Positions 1-11,811 of a stretch of DNA of 64,000 bases are shown one piece after another. The translations under genes were made by a program, and so were the position numbers. The notes beneath the pieces were generated by a model. The model was not told where the DNA came from. It searched no databases and saw only the letters and a program-made list of their open reading frames with translations. The number at the start of each line of letters is the position of its first letter. Position 1 is the stretch's first letter. The DNA is from Motacilla alba alba. Its lineage: Eukaryota; Chordata; Aves; Passeriformes; Motacillidae. Location: the NCBI RefSeq assembly GCF_015832195.1, contig NC_052021.1, forward strand, positions 3,596,001-3,660,000, read 5' to 3'.

Positions 1-747
1 NNNNNNNNNNNNNNNNNNNNNNNNNNNNNNNNNNNNNNNNNNNNNNNNNNNNNNNNNNNNNNNNNNNNNNNNNNNNNNNNNNNNNNNNNNNNNNNNNNNN
101 NNNNNNNNNNNNNNNNNNNNNNNNNNNNNNNNNNNNNNNNNNNNNNNNNNNNNNNNNNNNNNNNNNNNNNNNNNNNNNNNNNNNNNNNNNNNNNNNNNNN
201 NNNNNNNNNNNNNNNNNNNNNNNNNNNNNNNNNNNNNNNNNNNNNNNNNNNNNNNNNNNNNNNNNNNNNNNNNNNNNNNNNNNNNNNNNNNNNNNNNNNN
301 NNNNNNNNNNNNNNNNNNNNNNNNNNNNNNNNNNNNNNNNNNNNNNNNNNNNNNNNNNNNNNNNNNNNNNNNNNNNNNNNNNNNNNNNNNNNNNNNNNNN
401 NNNNNNNNNNNNNNNNNNNNNNNNNNNNNNNNNNNNNNNNNNNNNNNNNNNNNNNNNNNNNNNNNNNNNNNNNNNNNNNNNNNNNNNNNNNNNNNNNNNN
501 NNNNNNNNNNNNNNNNNNNNNNNNNNNNNNNNNNNNNNNNNNNNNNNNNNNNNNNNNNNNNNNNNNNNNNNNNNNNNNNNNNNNNNNNNNNNNNNNNNNN
601 NNNNNNNNNNNNNNNNNNNNNNNNNNNNNNNNNNNNNNNNNNNNNNNNNNNNNNNNNNNNNNNNNNNNNNNNNNNNNNNNNNNNNNNNNNNNNNNNNNNN
701 NNNNNNNNNNNNNNNNNNNNNNNNNNNNNNNNNNNNNNNNNNNNNNN
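1..747. other. Assembly gap
   Basis: The first 747 positions are all n. Sequence resumes inside what looks like the 3' flank of another lectin unit, so a further copy may lie in or beyond the gap. Confidence 0.99.
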
Positions 748-2680
748 GAGCCCCATTTTCATCATCTTCAGGTTCAAGCTGAGGGCAAACACCGCTGTGC
801 CTGGTCTGAAAGGGCTTCCCTTGAGAGTAACCTCTCGATGTGCCACTGTAAGAGTTCCATCGAGGGGGAGCCTCCATTTCAAGGGACCTTCACAGATGAA
901 AAAGATGTCCAAAAGCCCCCAGAATGGTCTTTGTTGAGAGAAATTGAAGAGGGAGACTGCATTTCCCCTCATTTTAGGAGGCTAAATTAGGGAGAAATCC
1001 CCTTCTGTGAGCATACCTGGGGCTGTGTCTGATTGCCACAGAGCAGAAGCAGCCTTGCCCTCAGCAGCTCACAGCCCTGTCCCACAAGGATGTGCCACAA
1101 AAGGGGTGGCAAAGAGCACAGGAGCCTCAGCTCAGGAGAGGCTTTGGACAGAGCCCAGGGATCTCATCCTGGAGCTCTGAAACCACAGGAAACCATGAGC
1201 CAGCCCTGGGCCAAGGCCCAGCAGCCCTGCTGGAACAAGAGAAGGGACTCCAGGCTGAGCAGGCAGTGCAGGGAAGGGCTGCAGACAGCCTGTTCAAAGA
1301 GATGCACCTGCAGCTGGAGAGCAGAACAGACAGAGCCCACAGGGACACGTGTCTTGTAGACAGTCACACAAAGACATGCCAAAGATTGTGAAAAGCCAGT
1401 TATAAACAAGGCAATGGCACCTTATGAACAATGCCTGTTCTAAAAATCAGTGAATCCCCGTGATGGAAGCAATGGATCAGCAGGAACCGCCTCAGGAATT
1501 TGGGACAATATTCTTGCAGCATTCATGTGTCCACAGCAGTGAAACTCTGAACAGCTCCAGTGGGTAACAGCATCCTGCAGAACAAGCAGCCACTGTCCTG
1601 TGTTAGCTGTGGGAGATAAAACAGAAGAGATCCCAGTGACTGATCCTGTTGGGCAGTGCAGCTCTGACACCTGTGGGAGCTGGGAGAGGATCGAGGGCTC
1701 AGCAAACTGTGTCTGCTTCTGTCCAACAGCAGGTGTTTATCAGTGCTTCATCGCTGCTGCTTCAGTTGGACCTGTCTTATCTCTAGAAGAAAATAACTAC
1801 ATCTTGCAATGTAGACAAACATATTTAAACAAAATTAACTTAGGAATTGAAATTAATTGCATTGTAATTCACTGTTACATCATGTGTATTAGAAGTACAC
1901 TTAAAAGAACCTAAGCTGACCTCTCCAATGCTGAATAAAAATAGATCTTATAGAACTGGAATAGAACATGAAAAGACTCAAAGTGAAGAAGACTGAAACT
2001 TGACCCCGTTCAAGCTAAGCGACACTCAGACCTGACAGAAATCGACCTCAATATGAATGACTCTTAACAAAATTGACTCAGTAGAGTAATAAAATATAGC
2101 AGTAGTGAGATCTAACTTTGCTTAATCTTAGCAACACTAAAATCATATTCAAATAAAACAGATCTGAACTAATAATCAGTATCCTTAAAACTTCTGGGTA
2201 CTGCAAAATGTAACTTAGTTCTGCTGCTATTAATACCAAAAGGCACTGAAAATGTGAACAAAGCAACAGTTTCAACATATGTTGAAATACCTGCGTGATG
2301 GATTTATTGGAGGGTTTGGAGAAGGGTGACAAGTACCCCATGTTGACCCTATGGAACTTAACATGGAGAAAAACTCATGGCAGCTGCAAATTTTATGGAA
2401 CCATAAATTTACTAAGACTTTTTAAAGTGCCTTTGTACCAATAGAAGTATCAAGGTAGAATTTCACAAACTATCCAATAAACTGGGAGCTTCTCGAGACT
2501 GCATTTCGTGTAATAGCATATGGGAAATGTTATCAGCGTTTCTGTTAAAGGAATTAGATCGTGTTGTGTTGCACGTGATAATGAGGCACTTAATTTACTG
2601 CTTTGAATCTCTCCAGTAAAAATTCTCAGAGAAATCGGAGTTCACGAAAAACACAAGATGAACTTTAAAAAGCATTTCCA
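748..2680 (+). repeat. 3'-flank module of a lectin unit, copy 1 (truncated)
   Basis: From about 1028 this matches the module that follows the lectin genes at 53.9-56.0 and 60.5-62.6 kb and the remnants at 30.1-31.7 and 47.1-49.2 kb. The 748-1027 stretch does not match the other copies, so the module is joined to foreign sequence here. The 100-codon open frames inside are kept between copies only because the DNA is; I see no sign that they are coding. It lacks the 435 bp LTR found in the 48, 55 and 61 kb copies, at the point near 2133-2140 where they carry it. Confidence 0.75.
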
Positions 2681-3170
2681 CGCGTTTTTACGGCATTCTA
2701 ACACAGGGAGCGTGCGGTTTCAGTAAGCAGGGGCAGGCAGAGCCCTTCGGGCAGATGCCCCGGGGTCCAGGGAGGTGGCCCGGGGGCAGCCGGAGCCGCC
2801 GCGCCGGGCACAGCCGAGCCCCGGGAGCGGGGAGAGCGCCGGCGGCAGCGAGGGGCGGCTGCGAGCGGGGAAAGCCGAGCTGCGAGCGGCCCGGGGCTCG
2901 GGATGGGCCGGGGCGGGGGAGATGGCCGCGCATGGCCCCGAGCCCCCCATGCGAGCCGCGCTTGCGAGCCCCTCCTGTCTGGGCTATGGAGCAGTTGCGG
3001 TCAATGTGGCGGTGCCGGAGTCGAGTTGGTCAGGCCGAGACGGCAGCGGCGGCGAGCGGTGCCCTGCCGGCATGCCGGGGCCCGGCGAGGCGGCGGCTCC
3101 ATCCCAGGTGCGAGCCGCGGTCGGTTGTGCCTCGCTGCGGGCGGAGGGCGCTGCGGTGAGGGGGGGGTCG
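2681..3170 (+). promoter_or_regulatory. GC-rich 5' module, diverged copy
   Basis: A CpG-rich stretch homologous to the 5' modules at 49.2-50.2, 56.0-56.8 and 62.6-63.4 kb, but rearranged: the part with the TATA box and the AGC/ACC microsatellite is missing. It contains one copy of the 61 bp unit that is repeated four times at 49.3 kb. It is probably a decayed lectin promoter/first-exon region. Confidence 0.5.
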
Positions 3171-3970
3171 GGGGCTCTGGTGATTTGCTTGTACCGGGTC
3201 CCACCGCTCACAGGTGAGGAAAATAGAATTCACTGCTTAGTGTTTTTGAAAGTTTAATAATAATGACGGTTGTAAGAGTAATAGGATAAAAATGGGATAA
3301 TATTTCCAGCACTGGGTGCTCCTGGCAAACACCCAAAGAACACATCGGGGCATACAGACAGTGTTAAATTTATACTGTTACATCGCTGAGGTACATGCGT
3401 ATTAATGTATTTAATGCATTATTCAGACCTTCTTTCAAACTTTCTGATGTAGTCGGAGCTCATTTGGGTGACTTCTTCACTGTATTACCTGCATGCCCCT
3501 GGGTGTCAGGTCAATATATTTTATTTCTTCTTGCATCTCCATACTGCTGTTTCACATCCGCTGATGAGATTTTAGTATGTTCTCCTTAATTTTAACAATG
3601 TATTCTCAATTGTCCTCCAGTGCTCGGCTTTGTGTCACCGTTATTTTATCTTTTGGACAGGTTGGTCAATGGATGGCCTTACACTATTTTTAGTCACACA
3701 AAACCCTTTTTCACATATGATGTCTTGCTCAGGTCTATAACACAGTGCATTCATCACACTATTATTTCCATAAGTGATACACAGATTTATATTCATTAAA
3801 CTACTGTTTCTCTGAGCAATGCAGTGCATAGTTAAGCTGATTATATTATATTATTCTAAAATCCAGTTAAAAAGGGTTATAATTGATACTATATCTAGAT
3901 AGTTAGAATGACAAACAACATGCATAGGCTCATACATAAATGTGAAAGCCAGAATTTTCAGGTTATTTTC
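3171..3970. other. AT-rich spacer with no recognisable feature
   Basis: Single-copy in this window, low in GC, with no long open frame and no recognised repeat family. It separates the diverged 5' module from the second GC-rich module of lectin copy 1. Confidence 0.6.
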
Positions 3971-3973
3971 ACA

Positions 3974-4150
3974 CAGGCAGGGAGCCCCAGCGGCCGTGCC
4001 GGCGCCCGGGGTGGCCGCGCTGCAAGGCGGCGGGGCAGGGAATGCGGGGCACGATGGTCAGCAGCCCGGGGCTGCTGCTTCTCGGCCCTGGGCAGGCGGA
4101 CTCCGAGCCGCAGCTGCCCCGGGCCAGCAGCAGGCGGCAGCTCGCAGGCG
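3974..4150 (+). repeat. Second GC-rich module (D), copy 1
   Basis: A block of about 170 bp found eight times: also at about 19476-19650, 21167-21320, 35264-35440, 36778-36910, 50214-50386, 56854-57026 and 63434-63606. It sits upstream of the lectin cytoplasmic exon, by 230 bp in copies 1 and 2 and by 1.3 kb in copies 3-5. It holds a short open frame starting M-V-S-S-P-G-L-L-L-L-G, but in copies 1 and 2 no in-phase splice donor follows, so I do not call it a coding exon. It may be a noncoding 5' exon or regulatory DNA. Confidence 0.6.
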
Positions 4151-4379
4151 CTGTCAGCGCCTGTCCCGGCACGGAGCTGGGGCTGCAGCGGCTGCAGAGC
4201 CCCAGGGGCCGGGGCTGCGGGCACCGCCGAGCTCCCGGAGGCTGCGCTTGGCTCCGCCGCTGCTGCTGCCGCAACTCTGGGCAGCGGGGACAGCGCAGCC
4301 GGAGCTGCCACCGCCCTGCCGAGCCTCGGGCTCCCGCAGGGCCGGCAGCAGCACTGACCGCTCATCGTGTCCCTTGCAG

Positions 4380-6035
4380 GGTGCCACCAGCGCCGCTGTA
4401 AAGCTGCTCCCGAGGCCGAGCTCCCAAAGGCTTTGCCAGTGCTCCTGATGCCGCCGGGGCAAGGTGCTGATTGTTCCTGTCAGAGAGATGTCGGCTGTGA
4501 GAAGGAGGAGAGTGAAGTCTGCTCCATTCAAGTTGAGAATGAGCCCCCGCATCTCCAGGACAGACCAGCAGCCGGGGTTCCGCACTTGCCTGAGGCACAA
4601 GAAGCCACTCGGCACAAGCAGGGGGATGCCCCTTGTGAGCGTGCAGTGAGTGAAGATGTGGAGAGTGGATTCTGCAGCAGGGATGGGAGTGTGAGGGAGC
4701 CCCTGGCTGCCCAGGGCACATCAGCAACCGGCAACAAACACAAAAGGGACCTCAGAAGATTCCTGGGTGAGTGCAGGGCCACCCCTGTGGCCTCTAGGGA
4801 GGGGCCAGTGTCCCCTCCCCAGGGCAGGGCTGGCAGGTGTGTGGCTGTTTCCCGAGGTGTTGACGAGGCCTGGTGCTCTGCTGGGCCCCATCAGTGGCTG
4901 GCAGCAAGAGCCCCAGCTGCCCCCAAGGCTGTGCAGCTCTCCTGCTGCAGCCTGTGCCCACAGCTGTGTCCCTGGCTGTGGCCAGAGCTGTGTCCCTGGC
5001 CGTGCCCAGGCTCTGGGCTCTCTGGCTGCCAGCTGAGCGAGGGCCACACTGGCTGAGGGCTCCCTGCTGTGCTCCCTGGGCAGGGGCTGAGCAGATTGCA
5101 GGGCCGGCTCTGCTTCTGGCAGCCAGCAGCTCTTTCCTGCTCCAGGTGAACGGCTCAGGCGCCATCCCGAGGGCACGGCGCTGCTGATCCTGCTGCTGCT
5201 TCTGCTGCTGCTGGCTCTGCTGGTGGCCTTGGCTGTGCTGGCAGGTAAGGCAGGGGCAGCAGCCTGGGCCCAGCCCCTCGGGGCAGAGCGGGCTCCCTGC
5301 TCCCTGCAGAGGGCAATGCTCAGACCTTCTCCTCTTGCCCCTGCAGCTCCGCAGGCTCCAGTGACAGCGGCCACTCCACAGTGTGTTCTGGGCTGTCCCT
5401 TTGACTGGGTTGGGCACAATGGGATCTGCTACGGCTTCTCAAGGGATTACGGCACCTGGGAGCAGGGTCAGGAACGCTGCTCCGAGCTGAACGCCTCCCT
5501 GGCCATTGCCAAGGATGAATGGGCCATGGTGAGTGAGGGGCTGCGGGCGGTGCGGGCTGGCTGAGGGCAGCCTGGGGGTGCTCCTGGGCCGGGCTCGAGG
5601 CTCGTAGGGCTGGGGGTGCAGCCCCGGGCCGGGGCCTTGCAGGGAAGGAGCCCCGGCGTGCGGGGGCAGCCCCGGGCACGTGTCCCCCCGAGGGGCCGGG
5701 GCAGCTGCCACTCCTCTCTCCCGGGCAGGATTTGCTCTTCCGCCTCCGCGGGGAACGGCGATTACTGGCTCGGGCTGCGCAGACGGGGCCAGCGCCTGCA
5801 CTGGGGGGACGGCAGCAGCTACAGCTCCTGGTGAGTGCCGGGGAGCCGGGCAGGGCCTGGCCGGACAAGGGCACAAGGTGTTCCCCTGGCAGCCAGCGCT
5901 GCCTCTGCTCCTCCCTGCAGGGTTCCTGTCTTTGGCGATGCCGAGTGCGCGTACCTGGCTGACGAGGAATTCAGGAGTGGGAACTGCTCAAATCCGCGGC
6001 CGTATGTCTGCAGCAAGGCCCAAGCTCCCCTGTGA
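4380..6035 (+). pseudogene. C-type lectin-like receptor (CLEC2D/CD69-like), copy 1, frameshifted
   Basis: A type II membrane lectin-like receptor of the NK-ligand group. Exons: cytoplasmic 4380-4766, membrane 5146-5244, CTLD part 1 5347-5528, part 2 5729-5830, part 3 5921-6035, all with GT-AG borders. Part 1 reads C-V-L-G-C-P-F-D-W-V-G and ends in the N-A-S sequon region. Part 3 ends C-S-K-A-Q-A-P-L-stop, like the end of human LLT1. Part 2 has four G residues near 5750-5753 where copies 2-5 have three, making it 102 nt instead of 101 and breaking the frame inside the lectin fold. The spliced length from the internal ATG at 4448 is not a multiple of three. No coding exon like the one at 37307 lies upstream. 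It is probably a pseudogene, unless the extra G is a sequencing error. Part 2 also ends TCC TG (Trp across the junction) where the others have TCC CG (Arg). Confidence 0.85.
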
Positions 6036-6630
6036 CGGGGGCTGCAGAAAGGACCTTCTCCACGCTGGGCAGTGCCAGCTTCCCCTCTCAGCGCAGCCCA
6101 GGGCTGTCCTTCCTCAGCTGCACCCTGTGCCTTGCACTGCCTCTCAGGGTCACCTCAGTGCCTGTCCATCCCCAGAGCCAGCGCTGGGCTGGGGCTGCAA
6201 AGGAAACGTCTCTGCAATCCATCCTGCCACCCATGCTGCCTGCAGGGAGTGCAGTGCCCTCATCACACGAGCTGAGATGGGAAATCCAAATCGATCTGGC
6301 CTCTTGGAAATCATCACAAACTGGCCTGAGTGTGACACTTTTGCACTTTTCTTGAATAGGAAGAGGAGCAGCTGACACGTGCTGAGCAGCATTCCCACTT
6401 CTGGCATCAGGCACCTGCCTGTGAAGAAGGCTCTGTCAGCTGCTGGCTCTGTCTTTCTCTCTCTCAGCTTTGGAGGAGGACGGTCAGAGCGGCTGCCTGG
6501 GGCAGGGAATTCGCTGTGGACTGCATTTGTGTTCTGTTTGGGGTTAATGCTCTGCTTGGTGGTGTTTGTTTGCTTTGTTTGCTTTTGTACATAGTTGTAA
6601 AGAAGTTTTATTGTATTCTCACATCTTTGC
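6036..6630 (+). other. 3' UTR and flank of lectin copy 1
   Basis: The first 220 bp match the 3' UTR of the other lectin copies. The remainder partly resembles the copy 2/3 type (a shared segment on CACAAACTG), then becomes unique. No gene is seen. Confidence 0.6.
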
Positions 6631-7520
6631 CTTAGAGCCCCTTAATTTCAGAATTATAATAACTCAGAGGGAAGGGCTTTACATTTTCCACTGCAAGGGA
6701 GGCTCCTGCCTTCCTTAGCAGATCCCTGTCTTTCCAAGGAAACAACCCCATCCCTCCATGCCACTGTGTGGGGAGGAGGGAGGGAGGGAACTGGGGACAA
6801 AGTGAAGCCCAGGAAGGAGAGAAGAGTGTGGGGAATGTCTGTTTTTAGGATTTGGCAGCCTACTGATTGCCTTGCTCTGGATTGTTTGATAATAAATTCA
6901 GTCAGTTTCCCCAGTCCGGGCCTGTTCTGCCCAGGATGGGTGAGAGATCTCTGGCTGCCTTTCTTGAGAGCCCCGAGCCTTTGCTGCTGTGTTCTGTTGC
7001 CTGCCCCGGGGCAGCAGGAGAGGCACAGAGCGCTTCTGCTGGCCCCGGGCACCTGGCCCGGCCCAGCCCAAGAATCCCTGCCATCATTCCCTGCACCATT
7101 CCCGGCCCCACGGCGGCTCCGGCTCCGCGGGCAGGCGGCTCCAGGAGCTCCGAGTGGGCAAAATGGGAGCGAGGGAGAGGAGGCAGCTGCTGCCAGCGGG
7201 TGAAATGTCTTTGCTGCCGGCTGGCAGGGAGAGGAGCAGGGAGAAAGTGGTGCCAAGGAAAGGGCAGAGAAAGAGGGACAAGGCTGGAGCGGTGGAAGGC
7301 GGCGGGGATGGCCATGGGGCAGGCGGGCATTTTGCTTTCCAGCTCTGTGGGAGGAAACCAGGAGCTGTCAAATCCCTTCAGGAAAAGAGGGGAGAAATAG
7401 CAGGTGGTGGAAATCGCTGACAATTGGGATTCATTTGATCTGCCTGACCTGCAAAGCTGACAGACCCTGAGCTCTGCCAGCGTTGTGATGTGTCTTGCCC
7501 TGCCCCTCCCCTGGCTGCAG
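6631..7520 (+). repeat. Duplicated flank block carrying an orphan lectin 5' exon
   Basis: 6631-7070 matches 28735-29210 and 45700-46175. 7005-7520 matches the segments that lie just upstream of the cytoplasmic exon in copies 3-5 (37150-37640, 50620-51130, 57260-57770). Here no lectin exon follows on the + strand for 14 kb, so this is a 5' fragment without its gene. Confidence 0.7.
7163..7199 (+). pseudogene. Orphan copy of candidate lectin first coding exon
   Basis: Starts ATG in a good Kozak setting (A at -3, G at +4) and encodes [12 protein letters not shown] plus one base before GTGAAA, identical to the exon assigned in copy 3. The next exons are ECD on the other strand, so it has nothing to splice to nearby. 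Confidence 0.5.
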
Positions 7521-10500
7521 CAGCGCCTCTGGACACGGCCCCGGGTCTCTGAAGGAGCTGCCCCGAGGGGCCATGGGGGCAGTGCTGGTTAAGAAGTGAG
7601 CCATGGAAAAGGGTGGGAAGTGTGAAGGGAATAAAATAGAATGGTCTAAGGAAAAACGGTAACAGAACTGCCCCAGGAATGGCCACCGACCGCTGTCACC
7701 AAAAGAGCTGCACTGAGGGACGGCCACACGATTCCCTTTCCACACGGAACTGGTGGGACTTGCCTTCTCCTTTCTTAATAACCACCAGTGGCATTTCCAA
7801 GGCCAGCAGGTACACGCAGAGGTCCAGAATCATCAGTGAGAAAACTGGGGCTGGCCTCAGGTGTGACAAACATGAGGAGGAGCACAGCAGCAGAAATACA
7901 GATTTCCCAGCTCCCTCCCAGGGAGAACAGTACCAGCACAGGGACAGACAATGCTGATCCAACATCCTTTCCCACTGGTCCCTGTGCTCAGCTGCAGGTA
8001 GCAGCCTTTAGATAGTGCTCTTCAATGTTTTCACCCCTGGAAATACTGCAGAGGGACACAGAAGATTTACGAGCATATTAAAAAGAAGCTGAAAGACCAG
8101 GAAGGATGACATTTGGGATAGGGACAGAAGCAAATTCACACCTCATCTGACAGTTAAATATGGCTGCTGTGAGTATGCAGCAGGGAGGACAGCTAGATTA
8201 AACTAGAATATATTCCAAAACTCTTTGGCCTTGTCACTGCAGCTAAGGTTAATAACCCTCAGCAATTAAAAAAAAAAGGAAATCTGGCCTGAACTAATGT
8301 GGATCATCATCCCTGCAGCCACTGGGTATCATGACTCCTTTTCCCCACCAAGCTACAAAGGCTTTCCTGGAAATCTCTGCTCTTCTGTTTCCCACCTGTA
8401 ACAGTGCTCAAGTGGCCTGTGTGATCCCTCTGAGTGAACTGAGCTTTACCTTCACACCAGCTCTGCTCTTCACTTCCCAGCCTCGTGCCCTGGGCAATTC
8501 CCATCTGGGAGCGTTGGCCTGCAGGAGGAGAGGCTCTGCTCCAAACACCCACACTCTGCAGCAGTACCCCACGATGGGATTTCTCCTGCCTGGACTGATC
8601 CCTTTGCTCCTCAGCTACAGCTGGAGCCCCGAAACCTGGCAGCTGCTGAGGACCCTTTGCCATGGCACGGCCCCACACAGCTGCCTGCCAGCCTGGCAGC
8701 ACAGTGGGCACACGTTCCCAGCCCTGGCGTTGTTTCCATCCCGCTGCAAGGAGCCCAGCTGCTCCCCAGTGTTCCTGCAGGAATCCAGGCCCAGCTGGCT
8801 GTGGGCTTTGCAGGGGCTCTCCTGGGGCTACGTGGGGCTGGCTGTGGGATTTGGGAGGGGGCCTGAGGTGTGGGGGTGTCTCTGGGAGTCCCGTTCTTTA
8901 TCCCTCACATTTCCCATCCTTCTTCTGCTCATGCTTTGCACCCTTTTCTCCTCACCTTTCTAGAGCTTTCCTGCTTCTTACACATCACTTTTCACCATTA
9001 TGCCACCTCCATTTTTTAACTCTTCCCCCCTTTTTTCCCCCTTTTTTTGTCTCATTTGTTCCTGTTTTTTTCTGCCCTTCCCCCCCATTTTTTGCTGCCT
9101 TTTTTCCCCACGTTTTTCCCTTTTTATCTTCTGCCATTTTTAGCCTCCTGTTTTTGCTACCTTTTTTTCTTTTCTCACCCTTTTTCTACCAACTTTTCCC
9201 CCACCCTTTTTCTGTTGCTTTTTTTTTTGCCACCTTTTCTTTCCAGCTCTTTTTTTTGCCCCTCAATATAAACCCCTTTTATGTTGCAGTATTTTTTTGC
9301 CACCCTTTCTTTCCAGCCCTTTTTTTTGTTGCTTTTTTTTTTTTGCCACCTTTTCTTTCCACCCTCCTTTTTGCCCCTCAATATAAATCCCTCAAATGAT
9401 GGAAGCAGTGGGGGTTTCTACCAGTTCAAGCCCTAAAACATAAGGCACAACAGAAGTTCCTTGTCAATTTAAACTGAAAGATGATGAAAATTGAAGGCTT
9501 GCTCTCATTTCAAACCAATAAAATCCCATCATACAGGGTGTTCCCTGATGTGTTTCAGCAAGAGAATGGGGATTCCCCATCCACTGATAGCCCTGAAAGG
9601 ATGGCAAGGCAGGGCTTCTTTCAATTGATACCCTTGCTAGTGCAGGTGAATGGGGATTCCCCCAGTTTAAACACAGACAAGAAGGGAAAATTCACCAGTT
9701 AAACAACTTCAGAATACACTTGGACAGAAATCCATCGAAAGGGAACCACACCCCACCACTTGTCTTCCCTAATTCCTTCCAGCAGGCTTCCTTCACTAAA
9801 AACACTCTCAGAATCAAAAGCGGAGCTGCCTCGTGTGTTACCTCAGAGCAGTGGAAGGGGCAGCATGGAAATGCTTCTTCTGCCATGGCAAACTCTCCTG
9901 GGAGCTCTTCCAGAGCCTTGAAGGGCTCCACTGTGGAGCTGCTGAACAAATGGAAACAGCTGGGATGAGCAGAGCCCCAGAGAAATCCCAGCCCCACTGA
10001 TGGAAAAGTCAGATTATCCAAGCAGCAACATCAGCTGGAGTGTTTGCAAAGGAGCAGCTTTGTTCTGAACCTCAGCCTGGGAGTGCTCCTCATGCACTGA
10101 GGGAGTCCTTCCATCCATTTGGACCTTTTGCACAGCACAGGCCACACAGCATTAAATGTGATCATGTTCCTAAAGTCAACTATTTTTAAAAGGATCTAAA
10201 CCTGATCTAACTCCTCATCAGTGGAGAATTTGATGTATTTCCAGTGTTAATCACCTTCCCTGGTCAAGCACCAACCCTTCCCAAGGCTCAGCACCTCTGG
10301 TTTCCACACTAACTGCTCATTATCCTGGTCTAAATTAAAACACCTCTGCTAACCCCATTTCCCACCACAGATTTGTCTGAGTCTCTCACCTCTCAGCAGT
10401 CCAATTGCCTTGAAATTTGGCAGAACCTTCTTCACACTTCCCAGCTCTTGCTGTCCATCTCTAATCCCTGTCCAACCTGCCAGCGCTCTCCCTGAACTGC

Positions 10501-10935
10501 TGACAAAGGGAATTACACAACATCAGCGGAGGACAACTGACCAACTGCTGAATGAGAAAGAATAAAGAGAAATTAGGAAGCTGATTTGGACCTGCATTGC
10601 ACTGCATTGCTGGTGTCTGTGCATCAGGAATTTATAAGTATTTTATTTCAAATTTATCTTGTTGAAACTAAAGTTGTCATATCTAAAATAGATTTCTCAT
10701 TCCACATGAAAGCAACACGCTGCATGCCTTCCAGCCACATTTTCACTGAAAAAACCCCAAACTCTTCAGCCTGGGCTCACACACAGCTACTGCTGGCTTG
10801 ATACCAACATTCAGCAATAATGGAATTCAGTCAGAAAATGAACAATTACAAAAATACTTGCACTCCAAGAACTGATATTTCACTGAAGACATTATACATA
10901 CCTTCAAAAGCAGTTCAGTACTCAAGCTGTATTTC
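7521..10935. other. Single-copy intergenic DNA between lectin fragment and ECD
   Basis: Unique in this window. It contains a T/C-rich tract (separate entry) and open frames without gene-like features. The part nearest 10.9 kb is downstream of ECD on the minus strand. Confidence 0.6.
8990..9395. repeat. Pyrimidine-rich low-complexity tract
   Basis: Long runs of T broken by short C runs. The second half holds a degenerate tandem unit of about 110 bp whose landmarks are GCCACC, TTTCTTTCCA and CCCCTCAATATAAA, seen near 9229-9280 and 9346-9395. The open frames across it are compositional artefacts rich in Phe, Pro and Leu. Confidence 0.85.
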
Positions 10936-10939
10936 TGTT

Positions 10940-10945
10940 TTTATT
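10940..10945 (-). terminator. Possible ECD poly(A) signal
   Basis: AATAAA on the minus strand, about 480 bp beyond the ECD stop codon. This would give ECD a 3' UTR of roughly 500 nt. Position and orientation fit, but there is no further support. Confidence 0.4.
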
Positions 10946-11430
10946 GAAATAAATTTAAAAACTACTTCTGGCCAATATTTACACGTTTGATGCAATTACT
11001 CTTCCTGCAATGGGGTATTTCCCCACGTGCCCCTGAAGGCAGCAGCATTTCCAGAACAAGAACTGCTTCCCAGATATTGAACCCACTTAGCAATGGGTCA
11101 AAGGACATTTGAGAAATGTGGCAAGGTGGATCACTGATTGGGAAAATGGAAGAGAGGTTTGGTAAGAAAAGAAAAGCTCATTTCAGTCATTCATTCAACA
11201 TCATTTTTCAGTTGTCTGAAACTGTGTCAGCACTGGGAAAATCTCATTTCCACCCAAGACAGTGTCCAAACAGAAGCTGCTGCAGGTCAATTCACTCTGC
11301 TGAAGTGACACATAATGAACAGAACGCTCTGAATTAAAACCTCTGGCCTCTCCTTCCACATGCTGCTCGTGTGCCTGTGCTCATCTCCCCACCAGCCATG
11401 CCTTGCCCAAAGCTCTCCCTGTGTTGCTCA

Positions 11431-11811
<381 letters not shown>

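Noticed and set aside
1033..1391. Conserved 100-codon frames in the 3'-flank modules (also near 30130, 47093, 53907 and 60543)
   Set aside because: Present in every module copy on both strands. The DNA is duplicated as a whole and there is no gene structure, so they are shadows.
3974..4401. Signal-peptide-like open frame M-R-G-T-M-V-S-S-P-G-L-L-L-L-G in the D modules
   Set aside because: No in-phase donor follows in copies 1 and 2, and the protein family is type II with an internal signal anchor. Repeated presence is explained by duplication.
7696..7965. Minus-strand frame with a hydrophobic, membrane-like stretch
   Set aside because: A single short frame without partner exons or recognised family; it could be an exon of an unknown gene, but nothing supports it.
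8662..9399. 245-codon + frame rich in Phe and Pro
   Set aside because: It lies in the pyrimidine-rich low-complexity tract, where composition alone yields such a frame.
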